From Roseovarius sp. Pro17 (GTDB taxonomy: Bacteria > Pseudomonadota > Alphaproteobacteria > Rhodobacterales > Rhodobacteraceae): a stretch of DNA of 64,000 bases. Positions 56,157 through 64,000 of the stretch are shown here, one piece after another. A model generated the notes under the pieces. The model saw only the letters and a list, made by a program, of their open reading frames with translations. It was not told the DNA's origin and did no database searches. The translations under genes and the position numbers were made by a program. Location of the stretch: NCBI RefSeq assembly GCF_035599575.1, contig NZ_CP141179.1:682001-746000 (forward strand), in the 5' to 3' direction. The first letter of the stretch is position 1, and each line of letters begins with the position of its first letter.

Positions 56157-57188
56157 ATGCGCATTGCCAAGGATCTGGCCGACGCGGTCGGCAACACCCC
56201 CATGATCAAGCTGCGCCGCGCCAGTGAGGAAACCGGCTGCACCATTCTGGGCAAGGCCGAGTTTCTCAATCCCGGCCAGTCGGTCAAGGATCGCGCAGCG
56301 CTCTATATTATCCGCGATGCGGTGGCGCGCGGCACGTTGAAGCCGGGCGGCACTATCGTCGAGGGCACTGCCGGCAATACCGGCATCGGCCTTGCGCTGG
56401 TGGGCGCATCGATGGGGTTCAAGACCGTGATCGTCATCCCCGAAACGCAAAGCGAAGAGAAAAAGGACATGCTGCGCCTCGCCGGGGCCGACCTCGTGCA
56501 GGTGCCTGCCGCGCCCTACAGCAACCCCAACAACTTTGTGCGCTACTCCGAGCGTTTGGCCACGGAATTGAACAAGACCGAACCCAATGGTGCGATCTGG
56601 GCGAACCAGTTCGACAACACCGCCAACCGCCTTGCGCATATCGAAACGACTGGACCGGAAATCTGGGAACAGACCGGCGGCAAAATCGACGGTTTCTGCT
56701 GCGCTGTCGGCTCGGGTGGCACACTGGCCGGCGTCAGCATGGTGCTGCAACCCAAGGGGGTCAAGGTCGCCATTGCCGATCCGATGGGGGCCAAGCTCTA
56801 TTCCTACTACACTACGGGCGAACTCGAATCCGAAGGCGAATCCATCGCTGAGGGCATCGGGCAGGCGCGCATCACCGCCAATCTCGAAGGGTTCACGCCC
56901 GATTACGCCTATCAGATCCCCGATTCCGAGGCGCTGCCGATCGTCTTTGACCTGTTGCACGACGAGGGGCTGTGCATGGGCGCGTCGACCGGCGTGAACA
57001 TCGCGGGCGCGATGCGCCTCGCGCGCGATCTGGGGCCGGGCCACACCATTGCGACGATCCTGTGCGACTATGGCTCGCGCTATCAATCCAAGCTGTTCAA
57101 CCCTGAATTCCTACGCGAAAAGGGCCTGCCTGTGCCGGATTGGATGCACGATGCGCCGCGCTCGATCCCCGGAGTGTTCGAGGCGTGA
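56157..57188 (+). CDS. cysK: Cysteine synthase A
   Basis: PLP enzyme that makes cysteine from O-acetylserine and sulfide. It has 343 residues, with GGAAAGGA upstream of ATG 56157. PLP lysine in NPGQSVKDRAAL, substrate loop EGTAGNTGIGLAL, and glycine loop GSGGTLAG. About 20-30 residues longer than E. coli CysK at the C-terminus. Its stop overlaps the channel gene start by one base. In Rhodobacter, cysK next to trgAB contributes to tellurite resistance. Confidence 0.93.
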   Translation: MRIAKDLADAVGNTPMIKLRRASEETGCTILGKAEFLNPGQSVKDRAALYIIRDAVARGTLKPGGTIVEGTAGNTGIGLALVGASMGFKTVIVIPETQSEEKKDMLRLAGADLVQVPAAPYSNPNNFVRYSERLATELNKTEPNGAIWANQFDNTANRLAHIETTGPEIWEQTGGKIDGFCCAVGSGGTLAGVSMVLQPKGVKVAIADPMGAKLYSYYTTGELESEGESIAEGIGQARITANLEGFTPDYAYQIPDSEALPIVFDLLHDEGLCMGASTGVNIAGAMRLARDLGPGHTIATILCDYGSRYQSKLFNPEFLREKGLPVPDWMHDAPRSIPGVFEA

Positions 57189-59677
57189 TGTCACTACTGC
57201 GAAACGTCCTGCTGGCCCTTTCGCTGGCGCTGCTTCCCATTGCAGCTTGCCTAACCCTCGCGCCGAGCGCCGCAGAGGCGCAGCAACCCCCCTCCGCGCC
57301 CGATTACGAGCGCTGGGACGTCGTGGCAAAACGTGCAACCGACGCCATTGCCGCGCAGCGTGCGTCGACCTCGGCCTTCGAGAGTCTCCGGGAACAACTG
57401 GCTGAATGGCGCGATGTTTTTGTCGGGGCGCAGAATATCAATTCGAACGCCATCGCGACGCTCGAGGCGCAACTGCGTGCGCTGGGGCCTGCGCCCACAG
57501 ACGGCGAGTCCGAAGAGGCGCCGGGAATTATCAATCAGCGCAAGTCCCTGAACGACCAACTGGCCAAACTGCGCGAGCCGGTCAAGGAGGCCGAGTTGGC
57601 CTACAGCAAGGCCGACGAGATGATCAAAAGCGTTGATCGTATCGTCCGGGAACGCCAGACCGAAGAGCTGTTGGAGCGCGGACCAAGCCCGCTGAACCCG
57701 GTCAACTGGAGCGAAGGTGCGAGCGCGCTGTCCAGCAGTTTCCAACGTGTGCGCGGCGAAGTCGCAGACAAGATCGCCGGCGAAGCAGGCCGCGCGGACC
57801 TGATCAAGAGGCTGCCGGTTGCCGTTCTGCTGGCTTTGGTGGGGATGGTGTTGTTGCTGCGCGGACGGTTCTGGGCTGAATTCCTGGTGCGCATCGTACG
57901 CCCGCAGGCGGCGACCTCGGCGCGCTGGTTGATATCTTTCCTGATCTCGCTGGGCGAGGTCATCGTGCCGTTCATTGGTTTTATGATCCTGATCAAGGCG
58001 CTGGAGCTGGGCGGCATTGTGGGGACGCACGGTGCGGCACTATTGAACATCCTGAAATCTTCGCTGTTGATTTTTCTTTGCGCGCGCTGGCTGGCGATGC
58101 GGTGTTTTCCACGGCGCAGCGAGGACCGATTGCCGCTGGCGCTGGAACCTGACGACCGCCGCGCCGGGCGCCTATATGGCGGGGCCCTGGGCCTCATCAT
58201 CGGCGTTTTTCACTTTGTTTACAATGTGGGCAACAATAGCGGTTGGTCGGCGGAGGCGCGCGTCGTCGTGCTGTTTCCGATCACCGTTGCGGCCAGCCTG
58301 CTGCTGGTTCGCGTGTCGCGCCTGTTGTCAAAGCACAGCATGGCGTCCGGGCTGGGTGATCAGGACGAAGCCAGCGAAGAGACCTATCGCAGCTGGCTGG
58401 CCCGCCTCCTGTCCAAGCTGCTGATCGCGATCGCTGTCGTCGCGCCCATCCTCGCCGCATTTGGCTATAACAAGGCTTCCTCCGGCCTTTTGATGCCGTC
58501 GTTGCTGTCGTTGATGATGCTGGCCGCGCTGCTGATCCTTCAGGGTCTGATCGTTGAGATTTACATCCTCGCCTCCCGTGGCCGCGACGGTGCGGGCGAG
58601 GATCTGCTGCCGATGCTGCTGGGCTTTATCATGGTGCTGGCCTCGGTGCCTGTTTTTGCGCTGATCTGGGGCGCGCGAGTCGCTGACCTAAGCGAGCTTT
58701 GGGTGTCGTTCAGACGCGGCGTCACGCTGGGCGAAATGACGATTTCGCCCAGCGTGTTCATCACATTCGCCATCGTCTTTGCCGTCGGTTTTGCCGTCAC
58801 GCGGCTGCTTCAAGGCACGTTGCGCACGTCGCTCTTGCCCAAGACCAAGATCGACACGGGCGGGCGTGACGCCATCGTGTCGGGCGTTGGGTATGTTGGC
58901 ATTTTTCTGGCTGCGTTGATCGGGGTAACCAGCGCTGGAATCGACCTTAGCAGCCTTGCCATCGTCGCCGGTGCATTGTCGGTCGGTATCGGTTTCGGCC
59001 TACAGAATATCGTGTCAAACTTTGTGTCTGGCATTATCCTGCTGATCGAGCGGCCCATTAGTCAGGGTGATTGGATCGAAGTGAACGGCCAGCATGGCAC
59101 CGTGCGCGAAATCTCGGTCCGATCGACCCGGATCGAGACGTTCGACCGCTCGGATCTGATCATCCCTAACGCCGATCTGGTCAGCGGAACGGTCACGAAC
59201 TACACCAAGGGCAGCACAGTGGGCCGACTGATCGTAAATGTCGGCGTGGCCTATGGCACCGATACCAAATGGGTCGAAGACATCCTGCGCGAGATCGCAA
59301 GCGCACATCCCATGGTTCTGATGAACCCTGCGCCGACGATCATCTTCAAGGGGATCGGGACAGACTCCTTTAACTTTGAAATCCGGGCGATCCTGCGCGA
59401 TGTCAACTGGATCATGAATGTGCTGTCGGACATGAATCACGAGATCGCCGCGCGCTTTGCCAAGGAAGGCATCGAGATGCCCTATCAGCAGCGCGATATC
59501 TGGCTGCGCAATCCCGAAACGCTGTCAGGCGCGTTGGGTGGCGCGGCCAAACGCGAGGAATCGCAGCAAGCCTCACAGACCCTGCAGCCCGATCAAGCCG
59601 AGGGGCGCCCCAAAGGCGACCCGCAGCGCGTGGAATCGGGTGACGGTGGAGAAGGGGCCGGGGGCGCTGACCGATGA
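57188..59677 (+). CDS. MscS-family mechanosensitive channel with DUF3772 domain
   Basis: Large MscS-type channel of 829 residues that releases solutes during osmotic downshock. Signal peptide to about residue 35 (AEAQQPP), then a periplasmic helical DUF3772-type domain to about 200, then about ten helices, and the MscS core at the C-terminal half: SVGIGFGLQNIVSNFVSGI, LLIERPISQGDWIEV, STRIETFDRSDLIIPN. A polar tail ends it. Coupled to cysK and to the next gene (overlap four). Confidence 0.92.
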   Translation: MSLLRNVLLALSLALLPIAACLTLAPSAAEAQQPPSAPDYERWDVVAKRATDAIAAQRASTSAFESLREQLAEWRDVFVGAQNINSNAIATLEAQLRALGPAPTDGESEEAPGIINQRKSLNDQLAKLREPVKEAELAYSKADEMIKSVDRIVRERQTEELLERGPSPLNPVNWSEGASALSSSFQRVRGEVADKIAGEAGRADLIKRLPVAVLLALVGMVLLLRGRFWAEFLVRIVRPQAATSARWLISFLISLGEVIVPFIGFMILIKALELGGIVGTHGAALLNILKSSLLIFLCARWLAMRCFPRRSEDRLPLALEPDDRRAGRLYGGALGLIIGVFHFVYNVGNNSGWSAEARVVVLFPITVAASLLLVRVSRLLSKHSMASGLGDQDEASEETYRSWLARLLSKLLIAIAVVAPILAAFGYNKASSGLLMPSLLSLMMLAALLILQGLIVEIYILASRGRDGAGEDLLPMLLGFIMVLASVPVFALIWGARVADLSELWVSFRRGVTLGEMTISPSVFITFAIVFAVGFAVTRLLQGTLRTSLLPKTKIDTGGRDAIVSGVGYVGIFLAALIGVTSAGIDLSSLAIVAGALSVGIGFGLQNIVSNFVSGIILLIERPISQGDWIEVNGQHGTVREISVRSTRIETFDRSDLIIPNADLVSGTVTNYTKGSTVGRLIVNVGVAYGTDTKWVEDILREIASAHPMVLMNPAPTIIFKGIGTDSFNFEIRAILRDVNWIMNVLSDMNHEIAARFAKEGIEMPYQQRDIWLRNPETLSGALGGAAKREESQQASQTLQPDQAEGRPKGDPQRVESGDGGEGAGGADR

Positions 59678-60393
59678 CCGAGTTGCTCTTTCGTCTAGAT
59701 GCCTATCTGAATGACGTGACGGGGATCGTGACAGAGCACACCGCCGAGGGCGGCGTGGTGCTGAACCGGTCAATATTTTACCCCACAGGGGGCGGTCAGC
59801 CGGGCGACAGTGGCCGCATAGACTGGTCGGGCGGGAGCATGGACGTGGCCACGACGGTCAAAGGCCAAGGCGACGCCATCGTCCTCGTGCCGGCCGCGCC
59901 GCAGGCTCTGCCCGCTGTTGGCACGACAATCAGACAGCATCTGAACTGGCTGCGCCGCCACCGCCTCATGCGGATGCATACGGCGCTGCACCTGCTGTCG
60001 GTCGTGATCCCGCTGCCCGTTTCGGGTGGGTCCATTGGCGCGGAGCGCAGCCGTCTCGATTTCGACATGCCGGACGCGCCCAAAGATCCCGCCGCTATCG
60101 AGGGCGCGTTGATGAGGTTGGTCGATGCCGACCTGCCCGTCAGCGAGGACTGGATCACCGACGCCCAGCTGGACGCCGATCCTGGCCTCGTCAAAACGAT
60201 GTCGGTGGCACCCCCGCGCGGCGCGGGCCGTGTACGTCTGGTGCAGATCGGCAAAACTGCGCCATATGTCGACCGTCAGCCCTGCGGGGGCACGCATGTC
60301 GCGCGCACCGGCGAGATCGGCCGCCTGCGCGTTGGCAAGATCGAGAAGAAGGGCCGACAGAACCGCCGCGTCTATCTGCATCTTGACGATTGA
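59674..60393 (+). CDS. AlaX-type alanyl-tRNA editing protein
   Basis: Free-standing editing-domain protein of 239 residues that hydrolyses mischarged Ser- or Gly-tRNA-Ala. The zinc ligands are seen as MHTALHLL (HxxxH) and CGGTHVART (CxxxH). The first part, FYPTGGGQPGDSG, matches the AlaX beta-barrel. Overlaps the channel gene by four bases. A tRNA-Ser gene follows 55 bases later. Confidence 0.92.
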   Translation: MTELLFRLDAYLNDVTGIVTEHTAEGGVVLNRSIFYPTGGGQPGDSGRIDWSGGSMDVATTVKGQGDAIVLVPAAPQALPAVGTTIRQHLNWLRRHRLMRMHTALHLLSVVIPLPVSGGSIGAERSRLDFDMPDAPKDPAAIEGALMRLVDADLPVSEDWITDAQLDADPGLVKTMSVAPPRGAGRVRLVQIGKTAPYVDRQPCGGTHVARTGEIGRLRVGKIEKKGRQNRRVYLHLDD

Positions 60394-60448
60394 CTAAGGT
60401 CATTATCCCCTTGAATTGCCCTCGCGCGCCCCGTTAAAGAGGCGCAAC

Positions 60449-60538
60449 GGAGCGGTGGCCGAGTGGTCGAAGGCGCACGCCTGGAAAGTGTGTAGGCGGG
60501 TGACCGTCTCCAGGGTTCGAATCCCTGTCGCTCCGCCA
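60449..60538 (+). tRNA. tRNA-Ser (GGA anticodon)
   Basis: A 90-base tRNA with encoded CCA. Acceptor ggagcgg pairs with tcgctcc (one G-T), discriminator G; the anticodon loop is ctggaaa with GGA; a long variable arm (gtaggcgggtgaccgtc region) is typical of serine tRNAs; and the T arm is cagggttcgaatccctg. Decodes UCC and UCU. Confidence 0.96.
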
Positions 60539-61223
60539 CTTGCCCTTGAGACAACTTTCTCCCTATCCGGCTGCGGCCGAATTTTTCCGTTATACTCGAA
60601 GGTTGTGCGGGTTGGGTTGAGCACCGCCCATGCTAGGAATCGTGTAAATCCGTTCTCTCTGGGCCGATATTCTCTGTAGCTGATGACTGCGCCATTTTGG
60701 TGTTCAGGTTGTAAGGCGCTGGTATTGAATGATTTTTTGCAAAGCTGCAATAATGACTTCGATGCCAGTCTCATTCGGCCAAATGGAACCGAAATCGGAA
60801 TTTTTCGCCACAACGGCAAAGGTGCTGCTTCACCGAATTGCCGCGGCGTAGCAATCGACACGAGTGGCGGAGAGCGGAATTTCTCTGCAAGTGCGAGCCA
60901 GCCATGCCCCGAAGTCGGAAGCCGACATTCAGGCGGCCTGTAAGACGGGCTTAGCTCTGCAGTACCGAAAGTCGGCTCAGAACTCTATGTTCCAGTAATC
61001 GGCCCTGCAGTCGCTGACCTGCATCGATAACTTCACATCAAGCTAGCCAAAGTGATATTTGGGAAGCGGTCTTGTTGAAATGAAGCTACTTTTAAAAAGT
61101 CTTTTGTAAATTTCATACATTTCCTAGTAAGTATTCACCAACTTTGATCTGCCAGTCGTGAAAAAGTGGACATTGTGATCGGTCGACTATCGGTGCCCAG
61201 CTTTGCGAATGGAAGAGTTACCA
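60539..61223. other. Gene-poor stretch between tRNA-Ser and the autotransporter
   Basis: No convincing gene in 685 bases. Short frames (87 codons at 60416 overlapping the tRNA, 86 codons at 60683) have no family likeness. The last 200 bases are AT-rich and may hold the promoter of the autotransporter. Degenerate repeats of the kind seen in Roseobacter intergenic DNA may be present, but I cannot confirm them. Confidence 0.5.
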
Positions 61224-63470
61224 ATGCTTCAAAAGTTCACTTTAGTCTTTGAACGTAGTGGAAGATCATCAAACCCAGGTGGTCGTATTATCAAATGGGT
61301 AAGCTTGGCATCAAACATTGCATCAGGGATGATGCTGGTTTCAATGGTTAACCCGGCACATGCTGCCTGTGTAACTACGTCAGTTGGGAATGCTGACACA
61401 ACAAACTGCGTTGCTGGCGGCCCTGTAGCGCCTGCAATCGACACCGGTGACGGTGCCGACAGCTTCACGATGACCGGTGGCGGTTTGGTTAGCCTCGATC
61501 AGGGCTCCGGCTTTGACACATTCGTGATGAGCGGCGGTCGTATCTTCGGGATTTTCACAAATGGGGATAATGTTGAATTTACCGGGGGGCGCATTGGCAG
61601 TGTTAATATCGGCGCCGGAAATAATATACTTAACATGTCTGGCACCGCGCAGATCGACGGGCTTCTGAACTCGGAACAGGGGAGTGATACCTTTAACCTG
61701 TTCGGTGGTTCTATCGGCGGCATTTTTTCCTCGGGCAGCGGAAACGACATTCTGACACTTGATGGCACCGCAATGGGTAGCAATGTAATCTTCGAGGGCG
61801 GTTCAGACCAACTGATTCTAAGGTCGGGGTCCATTGCTGGTTCGATTTTCATGGACGATGGGCCGGGGCATACAAATGGCACCGACGGATCTGATACCGC
61901 ACTTGTGGAAAGCAGCTTTAATCTGGGCGCATTTACTGGAATCTTCGATGGCGGCGATGACTTTTCTTCGGCGGACGGCCTAGTCGATGTTCTGACCATT
62001 CGCGGCGCATCCGCGACAGTTAATGGTGCGAACTACATCAATTGGGAAACTATAGTTGTTGACGGTGGATCGCTCAGCTTTGGCCCAATCTTATCTGTTG
62101 GATCTGACCCAGGAACCGGCCTGAGCTTGTTAAACGGAGGCGTTCTCAATGCGGCAGGCGGTTTTGCCCTAACCGGCAATTTATCCAACAGCGGCCTAGT
62201 ATCGACGCTAAATGGTGCGGTCGGAGACACCTTCAGCATGTCTGGCGGTTATTCCGGCGGTGGTCTGCTTCTTGTCGACGTGGATTTTGCGACCGACACG
62301 TCAGATACGCTAACCGTTGGAGGGAGCGTGACTAGCGCTGGAACGGCGATTTCCATTGCAAACGTCTCCTCAGGAGCGTCCACGGGCAATAACGTATTGG
62401 TCGTGGATGTCACTGGAACGACAGCTGCGGGAGACTTTACGCTTGCAGGCGGTCCGGTATCAGCTGGCGCGTTCACCTACGATCTCAGTTTGTTAGGAAG
62501 CCAATGGTTCTTGGCCAGCATAGGTGCAAACTCAGTCGGCAGTGTTTACGAATCTGCGCCGTTTGTTTTGGGCACTCTCGTTGATCTGCCGACGCGCCAA
62601 CAGCGGGTCAGCCAACGGCGATACCTCACAAAAATTGCAGGAGACAGACAGATCGCACGCGGCGCGTGGCTGCGTGCCTACGGGGATCGGTTTGACGTTA
62701 CGCCGTCCAGCAGCACAAGTGGGGCGTCAATTGACGGAAATTCCGGAGGTCTGCAATTTGGCTATGACGCTCTGGCAGAAGTTGGCGACAATGGTCAGTG
62801 GGTCTTTGGCATTACTGGTCAGTACGGTACTGTGAATAGCACTGTCACAAATGCCATGGGAACTGGGAGCATAAAAGGTGACGGCTACGGGCTTGGAGCA
62901 ACGGCAACCTGGTATGGTCAAGACGGGCTTTTCTTTGATGCTCAGGCACAGCTGAACTGGTTAAGCGGGGACTATGCAGCTAGCGGCACTGATCTTGCAT
63001 CCGACCAGGATGCTATGGGCTATGGTTTGAGCGCTGAGATAGGCAAACGGTTCGCACTGCACGACACCGTATCGCTTATTCCTCAAGCACAATTGATCTG
63101 GTCCAGCATTGATGGCGATTCGTTTACGGACAGTGCGGGCAGCGCTGTTGATCTTGGCAGCCGAGATAGCCTGATTGGCCGGCTGGGCCTTGCGTATGAG
63201 CACGAATACCTTGACACGGATGGTGGCCCGGAAAAGTATTTTGCTATTGGCAATCTGGTGCGTGACTTCTCCAGCGCAAGCTCTGTCAACGTGGCCGGGG
63301 CACCTTTGGGCGCAAGCTACAACCACACCTGGGCTGAGATCGGCCTCGGCGGCTCAAAGTTCTGGGATGATAACAAGGCTATTTACGGTGAAGTCTCATA
63401 TCGCCGATCTCTCAGCAACAACGGCAGCTCAGGACTTGGCCTAACAGCAGGGTTCAGCATCCAGTGGTGA
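61224..63470 (+). CDS. Autotransporter with beta-helical passenger
   Basis: A type Va secreted protein of 748 residues. I start it at ATG 61224, since GGAAGAG lies six bases upstream; ATG 61209 is also possible. The extended signal peptide ends AHA-A. The passenger (about 45-450) has short repeats of the kind GGxIxGxxxxGxGxD(x)F, for example GGSIGGIFSSGSGNDILTL, forming a beta-helix. The last 280 residues are the outer-membrane barrel (GAWLRAYGDRF to the terminal FSIQW, aromatic last residue). Codon use is less GC-rich than the housekeeping genes. Probably an adhesin or surface protein. Confidence 0.88.
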   Translation: MLQKFTLVFERSGRSSNPGGRIIKWVSLASNIASGMMLVSMVNPAHAACVTTSVGNADTTNCVAGGPVAPAIDTGDGADSFTMTGGGLVSLDQGSGFDTFVMSGGRIFGIFTNGDNVEFTGGRIGSVNIGAGNNILNMSGTAQIDGLLNSEQGSDTFNLFGGSIGGIFSSGSGNDILTLDGTAMGSNVIFEGGSDQLILRSGSIAGSIFMDDGPGHTNGTDGSDTALVESSFNLGAFTGIFDGGDDFSSADGLVDVLTIRGASATVNGANYINWETIVVDGGSLSFGPILSVGSDPGTGLSLLNGGVLNAAGGFALTGNLSNSGLVSTLNGAVGDTFSMSGGYSGGGLLLVDVDFATDTSDTLTVGGSVTSAGTAISIANVSSGASTGNNVLVVDVTGTTAAGDFTLAGGPVSAGAFTYDLSLLGSQWFLASIGANSVGSVYESAPFVLGTLVDLPTRQQRVSQRRYLTKIAGDRQIARGAWLRAYGDRFDVTPSSSTSGASIDGNSGGLQFGYDALAEVGDNGQWVFGITGQYGTVNSTVTNAMGTGSIKGDGYGLGATATWYGQDGLFFDAQAQLNWLSGDYAASGTDLASDQDAMGYGLSAEIGKRFALHDTVSLIPQAQLIWSSIDGDSFTDSAGSAVDLGSRDSLIGRLGLAYEHEYLDTDGGPEKYFAIGNLVRDFSSASSVNVAGAPLGASYNHTWAEIGLGGSKFWDDNKAIYGEVSYRRSLSNNGSSGLGLTAGFSIQW

Positions 63471-63798
63471 GATAACGGGCTGCCTCTTGCATGGATGACC
63501 TGTCTTGACTGCTGAAAGGGGCCATTGGGTTTACGCTCGCCAAAGGCAGCTTTGTCCGCTTGACTAACGTTTCATCCAACTAAATGCTGCACAATGCACG
63601 AATGGCAGCAATGCGAAAGCTGTGCTGCGGCGTGACGCAATCGTGTGGGTGTCTCCTTTGGGCCGTTCCTGTCAGCCGGCCCCAACGGCGAATTCCGGTC
63701 ATTCGCTGTAGGTGCGAAGGGCGGAAGTGATTTTGTGGGAAACGGACCTTCTTTGTAGTGGCGAAAGGATCAAGTTAGAGGGCTGGAAGCAGCAGTTC
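63471..63798. other. Intergenic stretch between autotransporter and ATPase fragment
   Basis: 328 bases with no supported gene. It contains short phrases such as aaaggcagctttgtccgc that look like decayed or repeated intergenic DNA. No clear terminator for either convergent gene was found. Confidence 0.45.
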
Positions 63799-64000
63799 TT
63801 ATCTTTCCATCCTAACTCGCAATCTGCGCGCCCGATCCTGAAATGCTGGTTCTCCACCTTCCAGAATTTTGCAAACTTCAGCGCGTATTTCTTGGCTTTC
63901 CAAACCAGCGCCGTAATATGTTATCGGAGGCAGTCCTCCGACAGGGTGTGGTCCTGCTTCCGCGATGATAATTTGATCCGCGTCCGTATTGACGACGAGA
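63799..64000 (-). CDS. C-terminus of a probable P-loop ATPase (5' end outside window)
   Basis: The minus strand is open from the right edge to a TAA at 63799-63801 and encodes 66 residues: VVNTDADQIIIAEA, GGLPPITYYGAGLE, EIRAEVCKILEGGEPAFQ, RARRLRVRMER. Text of the form VNTDADQIIIAE directly follows the H-loop in SMC/ABC-like ATPases (usually ..THN.N..VN.DAD..I.A), and the rest resembles the end of TrlF-type or similar AAA-like ATPases. The catalytic part lies outside the window, so the family is tentative. It converges with the autotransporter. Confidence 0.6.
   Translation of the reverse strand, partial: LVVNTDADQIIIAEAGPHPVGGLPPITYYGAGLESQEIRAEVCKILEGGEPAFQDRARRLRVRMER

Noticed and set aside
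56136..57086. A 316-codon frame antisense to cysK
   Set aside because: cysK is unambiguous on the other strand, and the frame has no recognisable content.
60416..60943. Frames of 86-87 codons across and after tRNA-Ser
   Set aside because: The first runs through the tRNA gene; the second has no protein-like features beyond a cysteine pair.
1..64000. Search for CRISPR arrays, rRNA genes and retron-like structures
   Set aside because: No regularly spaced repeats, no rRNA signature and no reverse transcriptase motif were seen by eye.

Overview
The window looks like chromosomal DNA of a marine Roseobacter-type alphaproteobacterium (Rhodobacteraceae). The signs are high-GC codon use, a complete heterotetrameric sarcosine oxidase operon, the trgA-trgB-cysK cluster known from Rhodobacter, TrgA-, DUF1289- and DUF2065-type small genes, a Fe/Mn superoxide dismutase followed by a host-attachment-type protein, and a CcmI-RuvX-DUF1289 operon. 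No rRNA and no CRISPR array were seen. One tRNA gene (Ser, GGA) is present. No gene in the window is recognisable as a transcriptional regulator.

Layout. (1) Bases 1-8600 are the end of an exopolysaccharide locus of the succinoglycan (Exo) type. It holds a family 2 glycosyltransferase cut by the window edge, a sulfotransferase, a Wzz-type chain-length protein, an ExoY-like phosphoglycosyl transferase and an ExoK-like GH16 glycanase. It is visibly eroded: remnants of an IS66 and an IS1182-type transposase flank the glycanase, long stretches have no gene, and the dead N-terminus of a phage-type integrase lies directly upstream of dusA, a known integration target. (2) Bases 8680-13480 carry dusA, a TauE/SafE exporter, a probable Fe(II)/2-oxoglutarate oxygenase, and the leftward operon ccmI-ruvX-DUF1289. 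(3) Bases 13711-19293 carry soxB, a small membrane protein, soxD, soxA and soxG, which oxidise sarcosine to glycine and feed C1 units to tetrahydrofolate. (4) Bases 19476-26065 carry sodB, a host-attachment protein, rarD, a LOG-type phosphoribohydrolase, a LysM protein and an Atm1-type ABC exporter. (5) Bases 26194-31241 hold an RND efflux pair with an unusually enlarged permease. (6) Bases 31486-35134 hold yfgM-like, bamB and der in the order also seen in E. coli. (7) Bases 35142-43478 hold mostly housekeeping genes: a TspO-like protein, serS, a Bcr/CflA exporter, an orphan Tat-exported solute-binding protein, a GST, rpiA and gor. (8) Bases 43591-47724 hold the membrane quality-control group hflK-hflC-DUF2065-degP. 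(9) Bases 48724-60393 hold a BCCT transporter, a class V aminotransferase, then photolyase, cyclopropane synthase, trgA, trgB, cysK, an MscS-family channel and an AlaX-type editing enzyme, packed as if co-transcribed. (10) After tRNA-Ser the DNA becomes gene-poor again. It contains an autotransporter and, at the right edge, the C-terminus of a probable P-loop ATPase.

How the genes work together: several groups deal with the envelope and oxidative stress (SOD, glutathione reductase, GST, RND and Atm1 exporters, HflKC/DegP, BamB/YfgM, photolyase, CFA synthase, Trg/CysK, MscS). The BCCT transporter and sarcosine oxidase fit use of betaine-type osmolytes, although they are 30 kb apart. I did not find a convincing new multi-gene system. 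The best leads are the dusA-linked island scar, the enlarged RND permease, the photolyase-CFA-trg-cysK group as a possible stress regulon, and the truncated ATPase at the right edge next to gene-poor DNA.
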